Below are positions 49,974 to 57,101 of a stretch of 64,000 bases of DNA, in pieces. The number at the start of each line of letters is the position of its first letter. Within the stretch, counting starts at the first letter, position 1. Source of the DNA: Arthrobacter bambusae (GTDB lineage Bacteria; Actinomycetota; Actinomycetes; Actinomycetales; Micrococcaceae); contig NZ_JAHHZS010000002.1 in NCBI RefSeq assembly GCF_022606295.1, positions 62,001 to 126,000 on the forward strand, read 5' to 3'. The notes under the pieces were generated by a model, which saw only the letters and a program-made list of their open reading frames with translations, did no database searches and had not been told where the DNA came from. The position numbers and the translations under genes were made by a program.

Positions 49974-52448
49974 CTACGCGCGCTCGACGTCGGCGGGGGA
50001 CTTGTCGGGGCGCCAGCCGCGCCAGACGGGGTGCCGCATCCTCTCGGTGGCGGTCCAGTCGCCGAACGTCACCTCGCCCACGAGCTCGGGGGAAACCCAG
50101 TGCGCAGTGGCGGCGTCCTCGGCCGGGATGTCGTGGAAGGGTGAGTCCGGGCGATCGAGCCCCTGCAAGCGCTTGAGGATGTCGCGCAGTTGCCAGTCTT
50201 TGAACCCCGTGCCCACCCGGCCGGCGTAGCGCAGCTTGTCGCCGTCCGGAATCCCCACCAGCAACGCACCGATGGTCCCGAGTCTCGCCCCGGCGCCGGG
50301 CCGCCAGCCACCCACCACCACTTCCTGCGTGCGTTCCAACTTGAGCTTGATCCAGGATCTGCTGCGTCGGCCGGGCTGGTAACGGCTGTCGGCGCGCTTG
50401 GCCATCACTCCCTCCAAGCCAAGCTCGGCGGCGCTCGCCAGGATGTCGTCGAGGTCATGCTCCAGGACCTCGGACACATGGATAGGGGAGCCCCTCGCCG
50501 GCAGTTTCGCGTGGAACGTCGCCAGCCTTTCGCGGCGCTCGCTGAGCGGCAGGGAGGTGAGGTCGGCGCTTCCCTGGGATCCTTCGTCGTACAGGAGGTC
50601 GAAAACCATGAGCTGTACGGGGACGGACGCCCGGGCGCGTTCGACGTCGCCGGGTTTGAAGAGGTTCATCCGCTTCTGGAGCAGCTCGAAGCTGGGGTGG
50701 CCGTTCTTGCTGAGTGCGACTATTTCGCCGTCGGCCACGAAGTCGTGGTCCGGCCAGTAGCGCGGGTCCGCCAGCTCCGGATAGGTGGGCGTCATGTCGA
50801 TTCCGGAGCGGCTGGTCAACCTGATCTTGCCGCCCGACCCCGATACGATGGCCCGGAACCCGTCCCACTTGAGTTCAAACAACCAGTCGCCGGCGGAGAC
50901 ATCTGCGGTTGTTCCGGAGGTCGCGAGCATAGGTGCGTAGCTGGGGGTTCCGTTCGACTGCGGAGCGGCGTTGGGCAACAGCACCGCCCGGTGGCCCGGT
51001 TTGTCCTTCATCAAGTGGATCAGCCATTGCGACGGCGACTCTCCGGTGTGGATGAGCGCGAAACGCCGGGTGCCGTGCAGACCGCCGCCGGGCTTGCCGG
51101 TGAGGGTGGCGATGACTTCCTTGCCGTCGCGCCATTTTTCGCATTGGAACTCGCCGCTGTCCCAGATGCTGACCGTCCCCGCGCCGTATTCGCCCTGAGG
51201 AATGATTCCCGCGAATTGCGCATATTCCATCGGGTGGTCCTCCGTGCGCACCGCGAGGTGGTTCTTGTCCGGAGTGTCCGGCACGCCCCGCGGCAAGGCC
51301 CAGGACGCCAGGACTCCGTCGTGTTCCAGCCGGAAATCGAGGTGGAAACTGCGGGCGTGGTGCTCCTGGATGACGAAGATTCCGCCGGGAGGATTCGGTT
51401 CCGCGTCGTCCTGGAGCGGGCGCGAACCTGGTTGGTGTCCGACGGCGGGAAACGGTTCGGGGGTCCGCTGCGGGTCGCGCTTGTCCACGTAGGTGGCCAG
51501 CCGCGGATTCACGGCGGTGGCCGCGGCCGTGCTGGTGGGGGTGCCCGCGGCGCTGGTGCCGGCCGCGACCGCGGCGAAGGGGTCGTTTCCCTCTTTGACG
51601 CGCCTCATGACGGCTGTGAAGTCCAGATGCTCGAGCTTGGGGGAGGCGAGTTCCCGCCACGTCCTCGGTGCGGCCACCATCGGATGGGCCCGGCCGCGAA
51701 GGGAGTACGGGACGATGGTGGTCTTGTTCCCGCTGTTCTGGCTCCAGTCCACCAGCACCTTGCCGTTGCGCAGGGTCTTTTTCATATCACTGACCACGAG
51801 ATCCGGATGGTCGGCCTCGAGCGAGCGTGCCAGCTCGTGCGCGAACGTGGAGACCTGCTCCCATTTGCGGGTGCCATCGAGGCCGGCGTAAAGATGGATG
51901 CCCTTGCTGCCGCTCGTCACCGGAACCGGAACAAGTCCGACGTCCTGCAGGATGCTGCGCGCCAACTTGGCGACTTCGACGCATTCGGAAAGGCCGGTCC
52001 CCGGACCCGGATCGAGGTCCAGGACAAGGCGGTCCGGTGGCAACATGGTTCCGTCGGCGTCCACTTTCCATTGCGGCACGTGGATTTCCAAGGCGGCAAT
52101 TTGGGCCAGCCAAGTGAGCGTGGCGAGGTTGTTGACGAGCGGGTAAACGTTGCTGTGCTCCCTGTGCTGGATGGTGACCCTGGGAACCCATGACGGCGTG
52201 GAGTCGTCAAGGTTCTTCTGGAAGAACATCGGCCCGGGATCGGCCGTGGTCCCTACTCCGTGCACCCAGCGCTTCCTGGTGGCGGGCCGGTTGGCGGCGG
52301 CCGGGATCAGGAACGGGGCCACGGCGGCATAGTATTCGAGCACTTCGGCCTTGGTGGTGCCAGTCTCCGGGTAGATGATTTTGCCCAGATTGGTGAGCGT
52401 CAGTTCATGGCCTTCAACGTTGACGCGCTCCCTTTGGCTGGTTGCCAC
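49974..52448 (-). CDS. ligD: ATP-dependent DNA ligase LigD (polymerase-phosphoesterase-ligase)
   Basis: Multi-domain enzyme of 824 residues for non-homologous end joining. Order: primase-like polymerase domain at about 1-290 with the acidic pair in LVLDLDPGPG; 3'-phosphoesterase at about 345-460 (HHARSFHLDFRLEHDGVLAS); ATP-dependent ligase at about 500-824 with nucleophile K527 in FELKWDGFRA and a C-terminal OB fold (TQEVVVGGWRPGAGARLG). The POL-PE-LIG order matches the mycobacterial type. The start is GTG 52448 with GGAGG upstream. Its partner ku is divergent, only 38 bp away. Confidence 0.93.
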   Translation of the reverse strand: MATSQRERVNVEGHELTLTNLGKIIYPETGTTKAEVLEYYAAVAPFLIPAAANRPATRKRWVHGVGTTADPGPMFFQKNLDDSTPSWVPRVTIQHREHSNVYPLVNNLATLTWLAQIAALEIHVPQWKVDADGTMLPPDRLVLDLDPGPGTGLSECVEVAKLARSILQDVGLVPVPVTSGSKGIHLYAGLDGTRKWEQVSTFAHELARSLEADHPDLVVSDMKKTLRNGKVLVDWSQNSGNKTTIVPYSLRGRAHPMVAAPRTWRELASPKLEHLDFTAVMRRVKEGNDPFAAVAAGTSAAGTPTSTAAATAVNPRLATYVDKRDPQRTPEPFPAVGHQPGSRPLQDDAEPNPPGGIFVIQEHHARSFHLDFRLEHDGVLASWALPRGVPDTPDKNHLAVRTEDHPMEYAQFAGIIPQGEYGAGTVSIWDSGEFQCEKWRDGKEVIATLTGKPGGGLHGTRRFALIHTGESPSQWLIHLMKDKPGHRAVLLPNAAPQSNGTPSYAPMLATSGTTADVSAGDWLFELKWDGFRAIVSGSGGKIRLTSRSGIDMTPTYPELADPRYWPDHDFVADGEIVALSKNGHPSFELLQKRMNLFKPGDVERARASVPVQLMVFDLLYDEGSQGSADLTSLPLSERRERLATFHAKLPARGSPIHVSEVLEHDLDDILASAAELGLEGVMAKRADSRYQPGRRSRSWIKLKLERTQEVVVGGWRPGAGARLGTIGALLVGIPDGDKLRYAGRVGTGFKDWQLRDILKRLQGLDRPDSPFHDIPAEDAATAHWVSPELVGEVTFGDWTATERMRHPVWRGWRPDKSPADVERA

Positions 52449-52486
52449 CTCTTCACCTCCGCCTTGTTGTGATGTTCACTTAGTGC

Positions 52487-53377
52487 ATGAGGGCCATATG
52501 GAAGGGTTCTATCGCGTTCGGGCTGGTCAACGTACCCGTCAAGCTCTACAGCGCCACCGAGGACCACGATGTCAGTCTCCACCAGGTCCACAACAAGGAC
52601 GGAGGCCGCATCCGTTACCAGCGGAAGTGCGAAATCTGCGCCTCTGTTGTGGATTACGAGGATATCGACAAGGCCTACGAAGAGGAAGGCCGCACAGTTG
52701 TGCTGTCCGCGGCCGATTTGAAATCGCTGCCCGCGGAGAACAGCCGCGAAATCGAGGTGGTGGAGTTCGTTCCGGCCGAGCAGCTGGACCCCATCATGTA
52801 CGAGCGGCCCTACTATCTCGAGCCGGATTCCAAGTCTCCCAAGGCGTACATGCTGCTTCTGCGCACTTTGCAAGACACCGAGCGCGTCGCCATCGTGCAG
52901 TACGCGCTGCGGCAGAAGACCAGGCTGGGTGCGCTGCGCGTACGGGGCGACGTTCTCATGCTGCAATCACTGCTCTGGGACGACGAGGTCCGCGAAGCCA
53001 ACTTCCCGTCGCTGGAAACCGACGTCAAGATCTCGGACAAGGAACTGGAGATGTCCTCGGCACTGGTGGACTCCATGGCCCGCGACTTCGAACCAGAGCA
53101 ATACACGGACAACTATCAGGTTCAATTGCGCCAACTCATCGCAGCCAAGCTCGAAAAGGGCGATTCCATCGACACCGAGGAGACGTTCGGCGTGGCAGCC
53201 AGCGAAGGAGAAGGCGGCGAGGTCATCGACCTTATGGAAGCCCTCAAACGGAGCCTCGACAAGAAGCGGGGCAAGGCATCCGCTGGATCGGCCGCTGCGT
53301 CGTCCACCGAAGAGTCCGACGACGGTGCCACCGCCAAAGTGGCCAGCAAGCCCCGGGCGAGGGTCAAGAAAGCCTGA
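52487..53377 (+). CDS. ku: Ku DNA end-binding protein
   Basis: Homodimeric end-binding protein of 296 residues that recruits LigD. It begins MRAIWKGSIAFGLVNVPVKL, the bacterial Ku hallmark, and continues with VHNKDGGRIRYQRKCEICA and RERVAIVQYALR-like core (ERVAIVQYALRQKTRLG). The C-terminal tail from about 255 is low-complexity and basic (KPRARVKKA), typical of actinobacterial Ku. No clear ribosome site precedes ATG 52487; with only 38 bp to the divergent ligD start, a very short or leaderless transcript is likely. Confidence 0.93.
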   Translation: MRAIWKGSIAFGLVNVPVKLYSATEDHDVSLHQVHNKDGGRIRYQRKCEICASVVDYEDIDKAYEEEGRTVVLSAADLKSLPAENSREIEVVEFVPAEQLDPIMYERPYYLEPDSKSPKAYMLLLRTLQDTERVAIVQYALRQKTRLGALRVRGDVLMLQSLLWDDEVREANFPSLETDVKISDKELEMSSALVDSMARDFEPEQYTDNYQVQLRQLIAAKLEKGDSIDTEETFGVAASEGEGGEVIDLMEALKRSLDKKRGKASAGSAAASSTEESDDGATAKVASKPRARVKKA

Positions 53378-53410
53378 CGCACCGCCGTCGTACGCTCCAC
53401 GAAGACCGGA

Positions 53411-53665
53411 CATGTCCCTCCGTGCGTGCGCGGGAGCTATGCACATGTCCCTCCGTGCGTGCGCGGGAGCTATGCACATGTCCCTCCGTGCGTGCGCGGG
53501 AGCTATGCACATGTCCCTCCGTGCGTGCGCGGGAGCTATGCACATGTCCCTTCTGCGAAGCGGGGAATGGACATGTTGCGATTATGTCCATTCGTGGCTC
53601 TGGGCGGAGGGCATGTCCCTTGTGGGCGTGGGTGGTTCTTCCCACGAAAACTGGACATGTCCCTC
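53411..53665. repeat. 33-bp tandem array (4 copies) plus degenerate GGACATGTCC sites
   Basis: A 33-bp unit starting CATGTCCCTCCGTGCGTGCG occurs four times head to tail at 53411-53443, 53444-53476, 53477-53509 and 53510-53542, followed by a partial copy. The rest of the gap up to 53665 holds isolated GGACATGT, TATGTCC, GGGCATGTCCC and GGACATGTCCC sites. Each unit has imperfect dyad symmetry (CAT-GTCCC against GGGAG-CT-ATG). The copies are identical, which implies recent expansion. The array lies between convergent ku and the gene at 53673. Confidence 0.85.
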
Positions 53666-53672
53666 GGAGGGC

Positions 53673-53939
53673 CTAGTGGTTTCGCAGCGCCGAGATCAGC
53701 TCGGCTTTTTTCTTGCCTGAGTACCCGGTGAGCCCCAGTTCCTTGGCGCGCGACCTTAGTTGGGGCACGGTCCAGTCCTCATAGTCGCCCGAAGTGCCGC
53801 CACGATGGCCGATTTCCTTGCGGCCTTCCTTGGCAGCGGCATTCGAGATCCTCGCGGCCTTTTCCTTCGAGGCGCCATCTTCCCTGAGGGTTTCGTAGAG
53901 TTCGGGATCCTTGAGGCTGGGATTTTTCTTGCTCGGCAT
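53673..53939 (-). CDS. Small Rho-N/SAP-like protein (DUF7218-like)
   Basis: Protein of 88 residues. N-terminal part MPSKKNPSLKDPELYETLRE and KEKAARISNAAAKEG; C-terminal part WTVPQLRSRAKELGLTGYSG, a Rho N-terminal/SAP-like helix-extended-loop-helix expected to bind nucleic acid. GGAGGAGG lies upstream of ATG 53939. It is 27 bp after the zinc-ribbon gene on the same strand. Such proteins are common in actinobacteria; their role is unknown. Confidence 0.75.
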   Translation of the reverse strand: MPSKKNPSLKDPELYETLREDGASKEKAARISNAAAKEGRKEIGHRGGTSGDYEDWTVPQLRSRAKELGLTGYSGKKKAELISALRNH

Positions 53940-53966
53940 GGGTTCCTCCTCCGGTCGAGCCCCTGG

Positions 53967-54395
53967 TTAGGACGGAAGCTCCATCCGGAACCCGCAGCGG
54001 CACTGCAACACCTTTGTCGCGAGATACACGTCGAGAAGGTCGACGGCGGGATCCTCAGTGGACATCGGCGCATACACGCTGTGGAATCCGGTTCCTGAAA
54101 TTTTCATGGGTTCGCCGCAGTGGATGTACTCACCGCCGAACTGCAGCACGCCTGACACCGTGCCCCGTTGGTTCAGGATGGCCGCGACATCCTGGAATGT
54201 CGCAGGATGGGCGTAGAACGTATCGCATTCAACGCACGTGTAGGCGACATCCACGAGCCCTGTCACTGGTGGTTTGAGAGGCTCGATGGAATCCATGATC
54301 ACGTGCTCGGCAGTGCGGCAATTGCCGCACCAGATTCGTTCCGCCCGGGGGTGAGACGCGCCGTCGGGAACGATCGGGTCAGAGATAGTCGGCAT
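53967..54395 (-). CDS. Zinc-ribbon-like protein, copy 1
   Basis: Protein of 142 residues with four cysteine clusters: WCGNC near residue 22, YTCVECDTFY near 52, HCGEP near 92 and LQCRCGF near 133, probably forming two zinc ribbons. It shares layout and several motifs (FQDVAAILNQRG, TKVLQCRCGF) with the protein at 63224-63655, so the two are paralogues. No known function. Lies directly upstream of the Rho-N-like gene. Confidence 0.7.
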   Translation of the reverse strand: MPTISDPIVPDGASHPRAERIWCGNCRTAEHVIMDSIEPLKPPVTGLVDVAYTCVECDTFYAHPATFQDVAAILNQRGTVSGVLQFGGEYIHCGEPMKISGTGFHSVYAPMSTEDPAVDLLDVYLATKVLQCRCGFRMELPS

Positions 54396-54461
54396 CGACT
54401 TAACTCCTTGAAGCGGGAAGTGCGGCTCCCGCTTGAGGCGGAAGCCGCACTTCGAGCGGAT

Positions 54462-54638
54462 TTAATCCTTCTTGAAAGCGTCCTTGACCTTTTCGCCGGC
54501 CGACTTCAGGTCGCTCTTGCTCTGATCCATCTTGCCTTCGGCTTCAAGCTTCTCGTTTCCCGTCAGCTTTCCGGCCGCTTCCTTGGATTTGCCTGCAAGC
54601 TTTTCTCCGGCATTTTGGATCTTGTCATCTGCACCCAT
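54462..54638 (-). CDS. CsbD-family stress protein
   Basis: Protein of 58 residues, MGADDKIQNAGEKLAGKSKE and KMDQSKSDLKSAGEKVKDAF: the Lys/Glu/Ala/Gly-rich repeat typical of CsbD/YjbJ general-stress proteins, which are soluble and largely disordered. AGGAG precedes ATG 54638. Length is normal for the family. It sits with other stress genes (dps, small membrane protein). Confidence 0.88.
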   Translation of the reverse strand: MGADDKIQNAGEKLAGKSKEAAGKLTGNEKLEAEGKMDQSKSDLKSAGEKVKDAFKKD

Positions 54639-54730
54639 GGACGTACTCCTTTTGCTGGTAATGGATTTACTTCGTTCCGCCAAACGTGTGGGGCCTGGCC
54701 GCTGGGCAGGCCTCGGAATGTCGTGGTCGG

Positions 54731-54901
54731 TCAGACGCCGTGCGACCTTCGGCCGGACATGAAGCTGAGAAGCCAGCCGATAGCCGCGACGATCAGCAGG
54801 ACCACGCCGACCCAGAGGAGCCAGCTCACGGCCTGCGAGAAACCTCCGACGAGCAGAAGAACGATTGCCACAACGCCTGCAATGATCAGAAGAGTGTTCA
54901 C
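54731..54901 (-). CDS. Small two-helix membrane protein
   Basis: Frame of 56 residues with GTG start at 54901 and AAGGA upstream. It reads VNTLLIIAGVVAIVLLLVGG, a short loop with VSWLLWVG, a second hydrophobic helix, and a basic end FMSGRRSHGV. Only hydrophobic helices and a short cytoplasmic tail are visible. It is on the same strand as csbD, 92 bp upstream, and probably belongs to the same stress group. Family not recognised. Confidence 0.68.
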   Translation of the reverse strand: MNTLLIIAGVVAIVLLLVGGFSQAVSWLLWVGVVLLIVAAIGWLLSFMSGRRSHGV

Positions 54902-55099
54902 AGTGACACATTCCTTACTTCAGCGGGACCGCTGGCAAGCGCCCGGGCCCCTTGCGATGTATTCGGTTGTCAGTTCGCTTGCGAACTGTTGTTCCCCACC
55001 AGGCCCCCAGACCCCATGCGGGGTCTTGTTACAGCGGATGCCACCCGTTTCCCGGAATATTCGTCCGGTACGAACCGACATCGACTGCATCCATCGTAC

Positions 55100-55139
55100 T
55101 ACTAAGCACGCTTATCAAATCAAGTACTAAGTACACTTA
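55100..55139. promoter_or_regulatory. Two 15-bp direct repeats with dyad symmetry upstream of dps
   Basis: TACTAAGCACGCTTA (55100-55114) and TACTAAGTACACTTA (55125-55139) are direct repeats 25 bp apart. Each holds a 5+2+5 inverted repeat (TAAGY-AC-RCTTA). They sit in the 329-bp gap between the small membrane gene and dps, in locally AT-rich DNA, about 90 bp before the dps start. They look like paired regulator binding sites; the rest of the gap shows nothing else. Confidence 0.5.
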
Positions 55140-55230
55140 CAAAGATTTTTGGGTTTAGTCGTAGGCTAAACCCAAGGTCGTGCGTCGGTTCCCGGCGCTC
55201 GCATCGGACGGTCGTCTAGGAGGAGAAAAC

Positions 55231-55710
55231 GTGAAAGCATCGCAAACCCTGGCAGATAATCTCCAGCTGGTCCTGACGGATCTGATTGAACTCCAGCTCC
55301 AAGGAAAACAGGCCCATTGGAACATCGTCGGGGCCAATTTCCGGGACCTGCATCTGCAACTTGACGAACTCGTCGCAGCCGCCCGGGAGTTCGCCGACGA
55401 AACCGCCGAAAGGATGCGTGCGCTCCATGCCCTTCCGGACGGCCGGAGCAGTACCGTCGCTGCCTCAACCCGGCTGGAGCAATTCCCGGCGGGATTGACG
55501 AAGACCAAGGATGCCGTGCAGCTCATCACCGACCGCCTTGAGCGGACCGTCCAGACGATGCGCGATGTCCACGACGAAGTAGACGAAGAAGACCCCACGA
55601 CGGCGGACCTTCTCCACGCCTTCATCGCCCGTTTGGAGCAGCTCGCCTGGATGATCAGTGCCGAGATCATGTCAGCGAGCGCGTCCGTGGCAGACCCACA
55701 GGAAGCTTAG
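55231..55710 (+). CDS. dps: Dps-family DNA-protecting ferritin
   Basis: Protein of 159 residues from GTG 55231, which follows AGGAGGAG. Four-helix bundle with the ferroxidase-site motif KQAHWNIVG and DLHLQLDELVAAAREFADET between subunits. Dps assembles into a 12-subunit shell that oxidises and stores iron and shields DNA during starvation or peroxide stress. The basic N-terminal tail found in some Dps proteins is short here. Two direct-repeat operators lie upstream. Confidence 0.88.
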   Translation: MKASQTLADNLQLVLTDLIELQLQGKQAHWNIVGANFRDLHLQLDELVAAAREFADETAERMRALHALPDGRSSTVAASTRLEQFPAGLTKTKDAVQLITDRLERTVQTMRDVHDEVDEEDPTTADLLHAFIARLEQLAWMISAEIMSASASVADPQEA

Positions 55711-55740
55711 GAAACCGGATAGCGAAGTACGGCGCCAGGC

Positions 55741-56694
55741 ATGCCACGGCTCCGCCGCAGCAAACCCGGCACTCCAGGGATTTCCCGGCGAAGGTCCGGC
55801 CGCGGATTCAGCTATTACCATACGGACGGATCGCTTATCGCTGGTGGGGATCGCCAGCGCCTTGACGCGCTGGCGATTCCTCCCGCATGGGCCGACGTCT
55901 GGATATGTCCGTTCGAGAACGGACATATCCAGGCAATGGGAGTGGACGACGCCGGCCGGAGCCAATACATCTACCACCCGGAATGGCGCGCTCGTCAGGA
56001 CTCTGAGAAGTTTGCCCGGGCTGCGCGGCTCGGAGCCCTCCTGCCGCAGGCACGCCGCCTGGTCTCCCGGCACCTGCGGGAGTCTCCTTCGGAGAAGACC
56101 AAAACCTTGGCCGCGGCCGTGCGGCTCATGGATCTCGGCGCGTTGCGCGTTGGTTCCGATGGCTACACGCGCCGCAACGGCTCATACGGGCTCACCACGC
56201 TCAGGTGCAAGCACGTGCAGGTCAACGAGGATACCGTTTCCCTGAATTTCCCCGGGAAAAGCGGTCAAACCTGGGATTCGACCATCGAGGACCCTGTCCT
56301 GGCCCGATTCCTGGGGCCTTTGGCAGGCAGACCCGGCAAGGAATCCCTGCTGGTCTTCGATGAGGGTGAGGGACCGGTCTCCCTTAATGCCTCGATGGTC
56401 AACGAGTACCTTCGCAAAATCACCGGCGGCGACTACACGGCCAAGGACTTCCGCACCTGGAAAGGCACAGCAGCGGCCGGCATGGCGCTCGCAGGCCCTG
56501 CTTCAAAAATGCCGCCCCGCCAGCGGGTCCTCGAGGCCATCAAGCAGACCGCTGAAATTCTCGGCAACACTCCAACGGTGGCCCGCGCGGCCTACGTCGA
56601 TCCCCGCATCGTGGAGGGATTCCTGGCCGGTGACCTCGAACAACTCAAGGCCCGCGAGTCGGATATCGCGGCCTATCTTGGGTCATTGCCCTGA
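55741..56694 (+). CDS. DNA topoisomerase IB (poxvirus type)
   Basis: Topoisomerase IB of 317 residues that relaxes supercoils through a 3'-phosphotyrosine link. N-domain: FSYYHTDGSLI, IPPAWADVWICPFENGHIQA. Catalytic domain: RVGSDGYTRRNGSYGLTTLR (first Arg), FRTWKGTAAAGMAL (Arg), and the nucleophile Tyr in ARAAYVDPRI (Y285). It lies 30 bp after dps and may share its transcript; there is no strong ribosome site at ATG 55741. A perfect 34-bp palindrome lies inside the coding sequence. Confidence 0.88.
   Translation: MPRLRRSKPGTPGISRRRSGRGFSYYHTDGSLIAGGDRQRLDALAIPPAWADVWICPFENGHIQAMGVDDAGRSQYIYHPEWRARQDSEKFARAARLGALLPQARRLVSRHLRESPSEKTKTLAAAVRLMDLGALRVGSDGYTRRNGSYGLTTLRCKHVQVNEDTVSLNFPGKSGQTWDSTIEDPVLARFLGPLAGRPGKESLLVFDEGEGPVSLNASMVNEYLRKITGGDYTAKDFRTWKGTAAAGMALAGPASKMPPRQRVLEAIKQTAEILGNTPTVARAAYVDPRIVEGFLAGDLEQLKARESDIAAYLGSLP
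55899..55932. repeat. Perfect 16+2+16 palindrome inside the topoisomerase gene
   Basis: CTGGATATGTCCGTTC (55899-55914) and GAACGGACATATCCAG (55917-55932) are exact reverse complements around GA. The arms encode V-W-I-C-P-F and N-G-H-I-Q. One arm uses ATA for Ile, a codon that is rare in GC-rich actinobacteria and appears very seldom in the neighbouring genes. The arms share the GGACAT core with the elements at 53411-53665 and 56734-56754. Confidence 0.75.
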
Positions 56695-56704
56695 TTAAAC
56701 AAAG

Positions 56705-56783
56705 GAGCATGCTCTCCGTTGGCTACCAGGGTTGGACATAGTAGGAATATGTCCGTCCCCGAGTGCCAACGGAGAGCATGCTC
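56705..56783. terminator. Two-tier inverted repeat between convergent genes
   Basis: GAGCATGCTCTCCGTTGGC (56705-56723) pairs perfectly with 56765-56783. Inside its loop, GGACATA (56734-56740) pairs with TATGTCC (56748-56754). It lies between the topoisomerase and ptsH genes and is probably a bidirectional terminator. The inner core GGACAT(A) recalls the array beside ku. Confidence 0.8.
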
Positions 56784-56789
56784 AGTGGG

Positions 56790-57068
56790 TTACTCGGCGT
56801 CGTGGTCCGTTTCGAGGATCTTCACGAGGCGGTCCAGGGCTTCGTCGGCCCCGGCACCTTCGGCGCGCAGGACGACGACGTCCCCGAATGACGCTCCGAG
56901 GCTCATGAGGGAGAGGATGCTGGCGGCGTCCATGGCGTCGTCGGCGGGCTCGCCTTCGCGGGCGATCGTGACCTCGATGTCCAGCTCGCCGGCGGCTTCG
57001 GCGAAGATGGCTGCCGGGCGGGCGTGCAGGCCGACGCGGCTGGCGATGGTGGCGGTACGTTCGGACAT
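56790..57068 (-). CDS. ptsH: HPr phosphocarrier protein
   Basis: Protein of 92 residues that carries phosphate from EI to the EIIA domains of the PTS. The active-site motif is RVGLHARPAA with His15. The regulatory-site region AASILSLMSLGAS is conserved. It is the last gene of the fructose PTS operon, 33 bp after ptsI, with a terminator 6 bp downstream. Confidence 0.92.
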   Translation of the reverse strand: MSERTATIASRVGLHARPAAIFAEAAGELDIEVTIAREGEPADDAMDAASILSLMSLGASFGDVVVLRAEGAGADEALDRLVKILETDHDAE

Positions 57069-57101
57069 TGTTGCTCCTTCGATTGTGGGCTTGGGAAAAG
57101 T

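Noticed and set aside
50190..52193. 667-codon frame on the plus strand opposite ligD
   Set aside because: Antisense shadow of a GC-rich gene with clear LigD domains; the plus-strand translation is Arg/Gly/Val-rich without a recognisable family.
53411..53550. CRISPR array
   Set aside because: The 33-bp units are directly adjacent with no spacers, and no cas gene is present.
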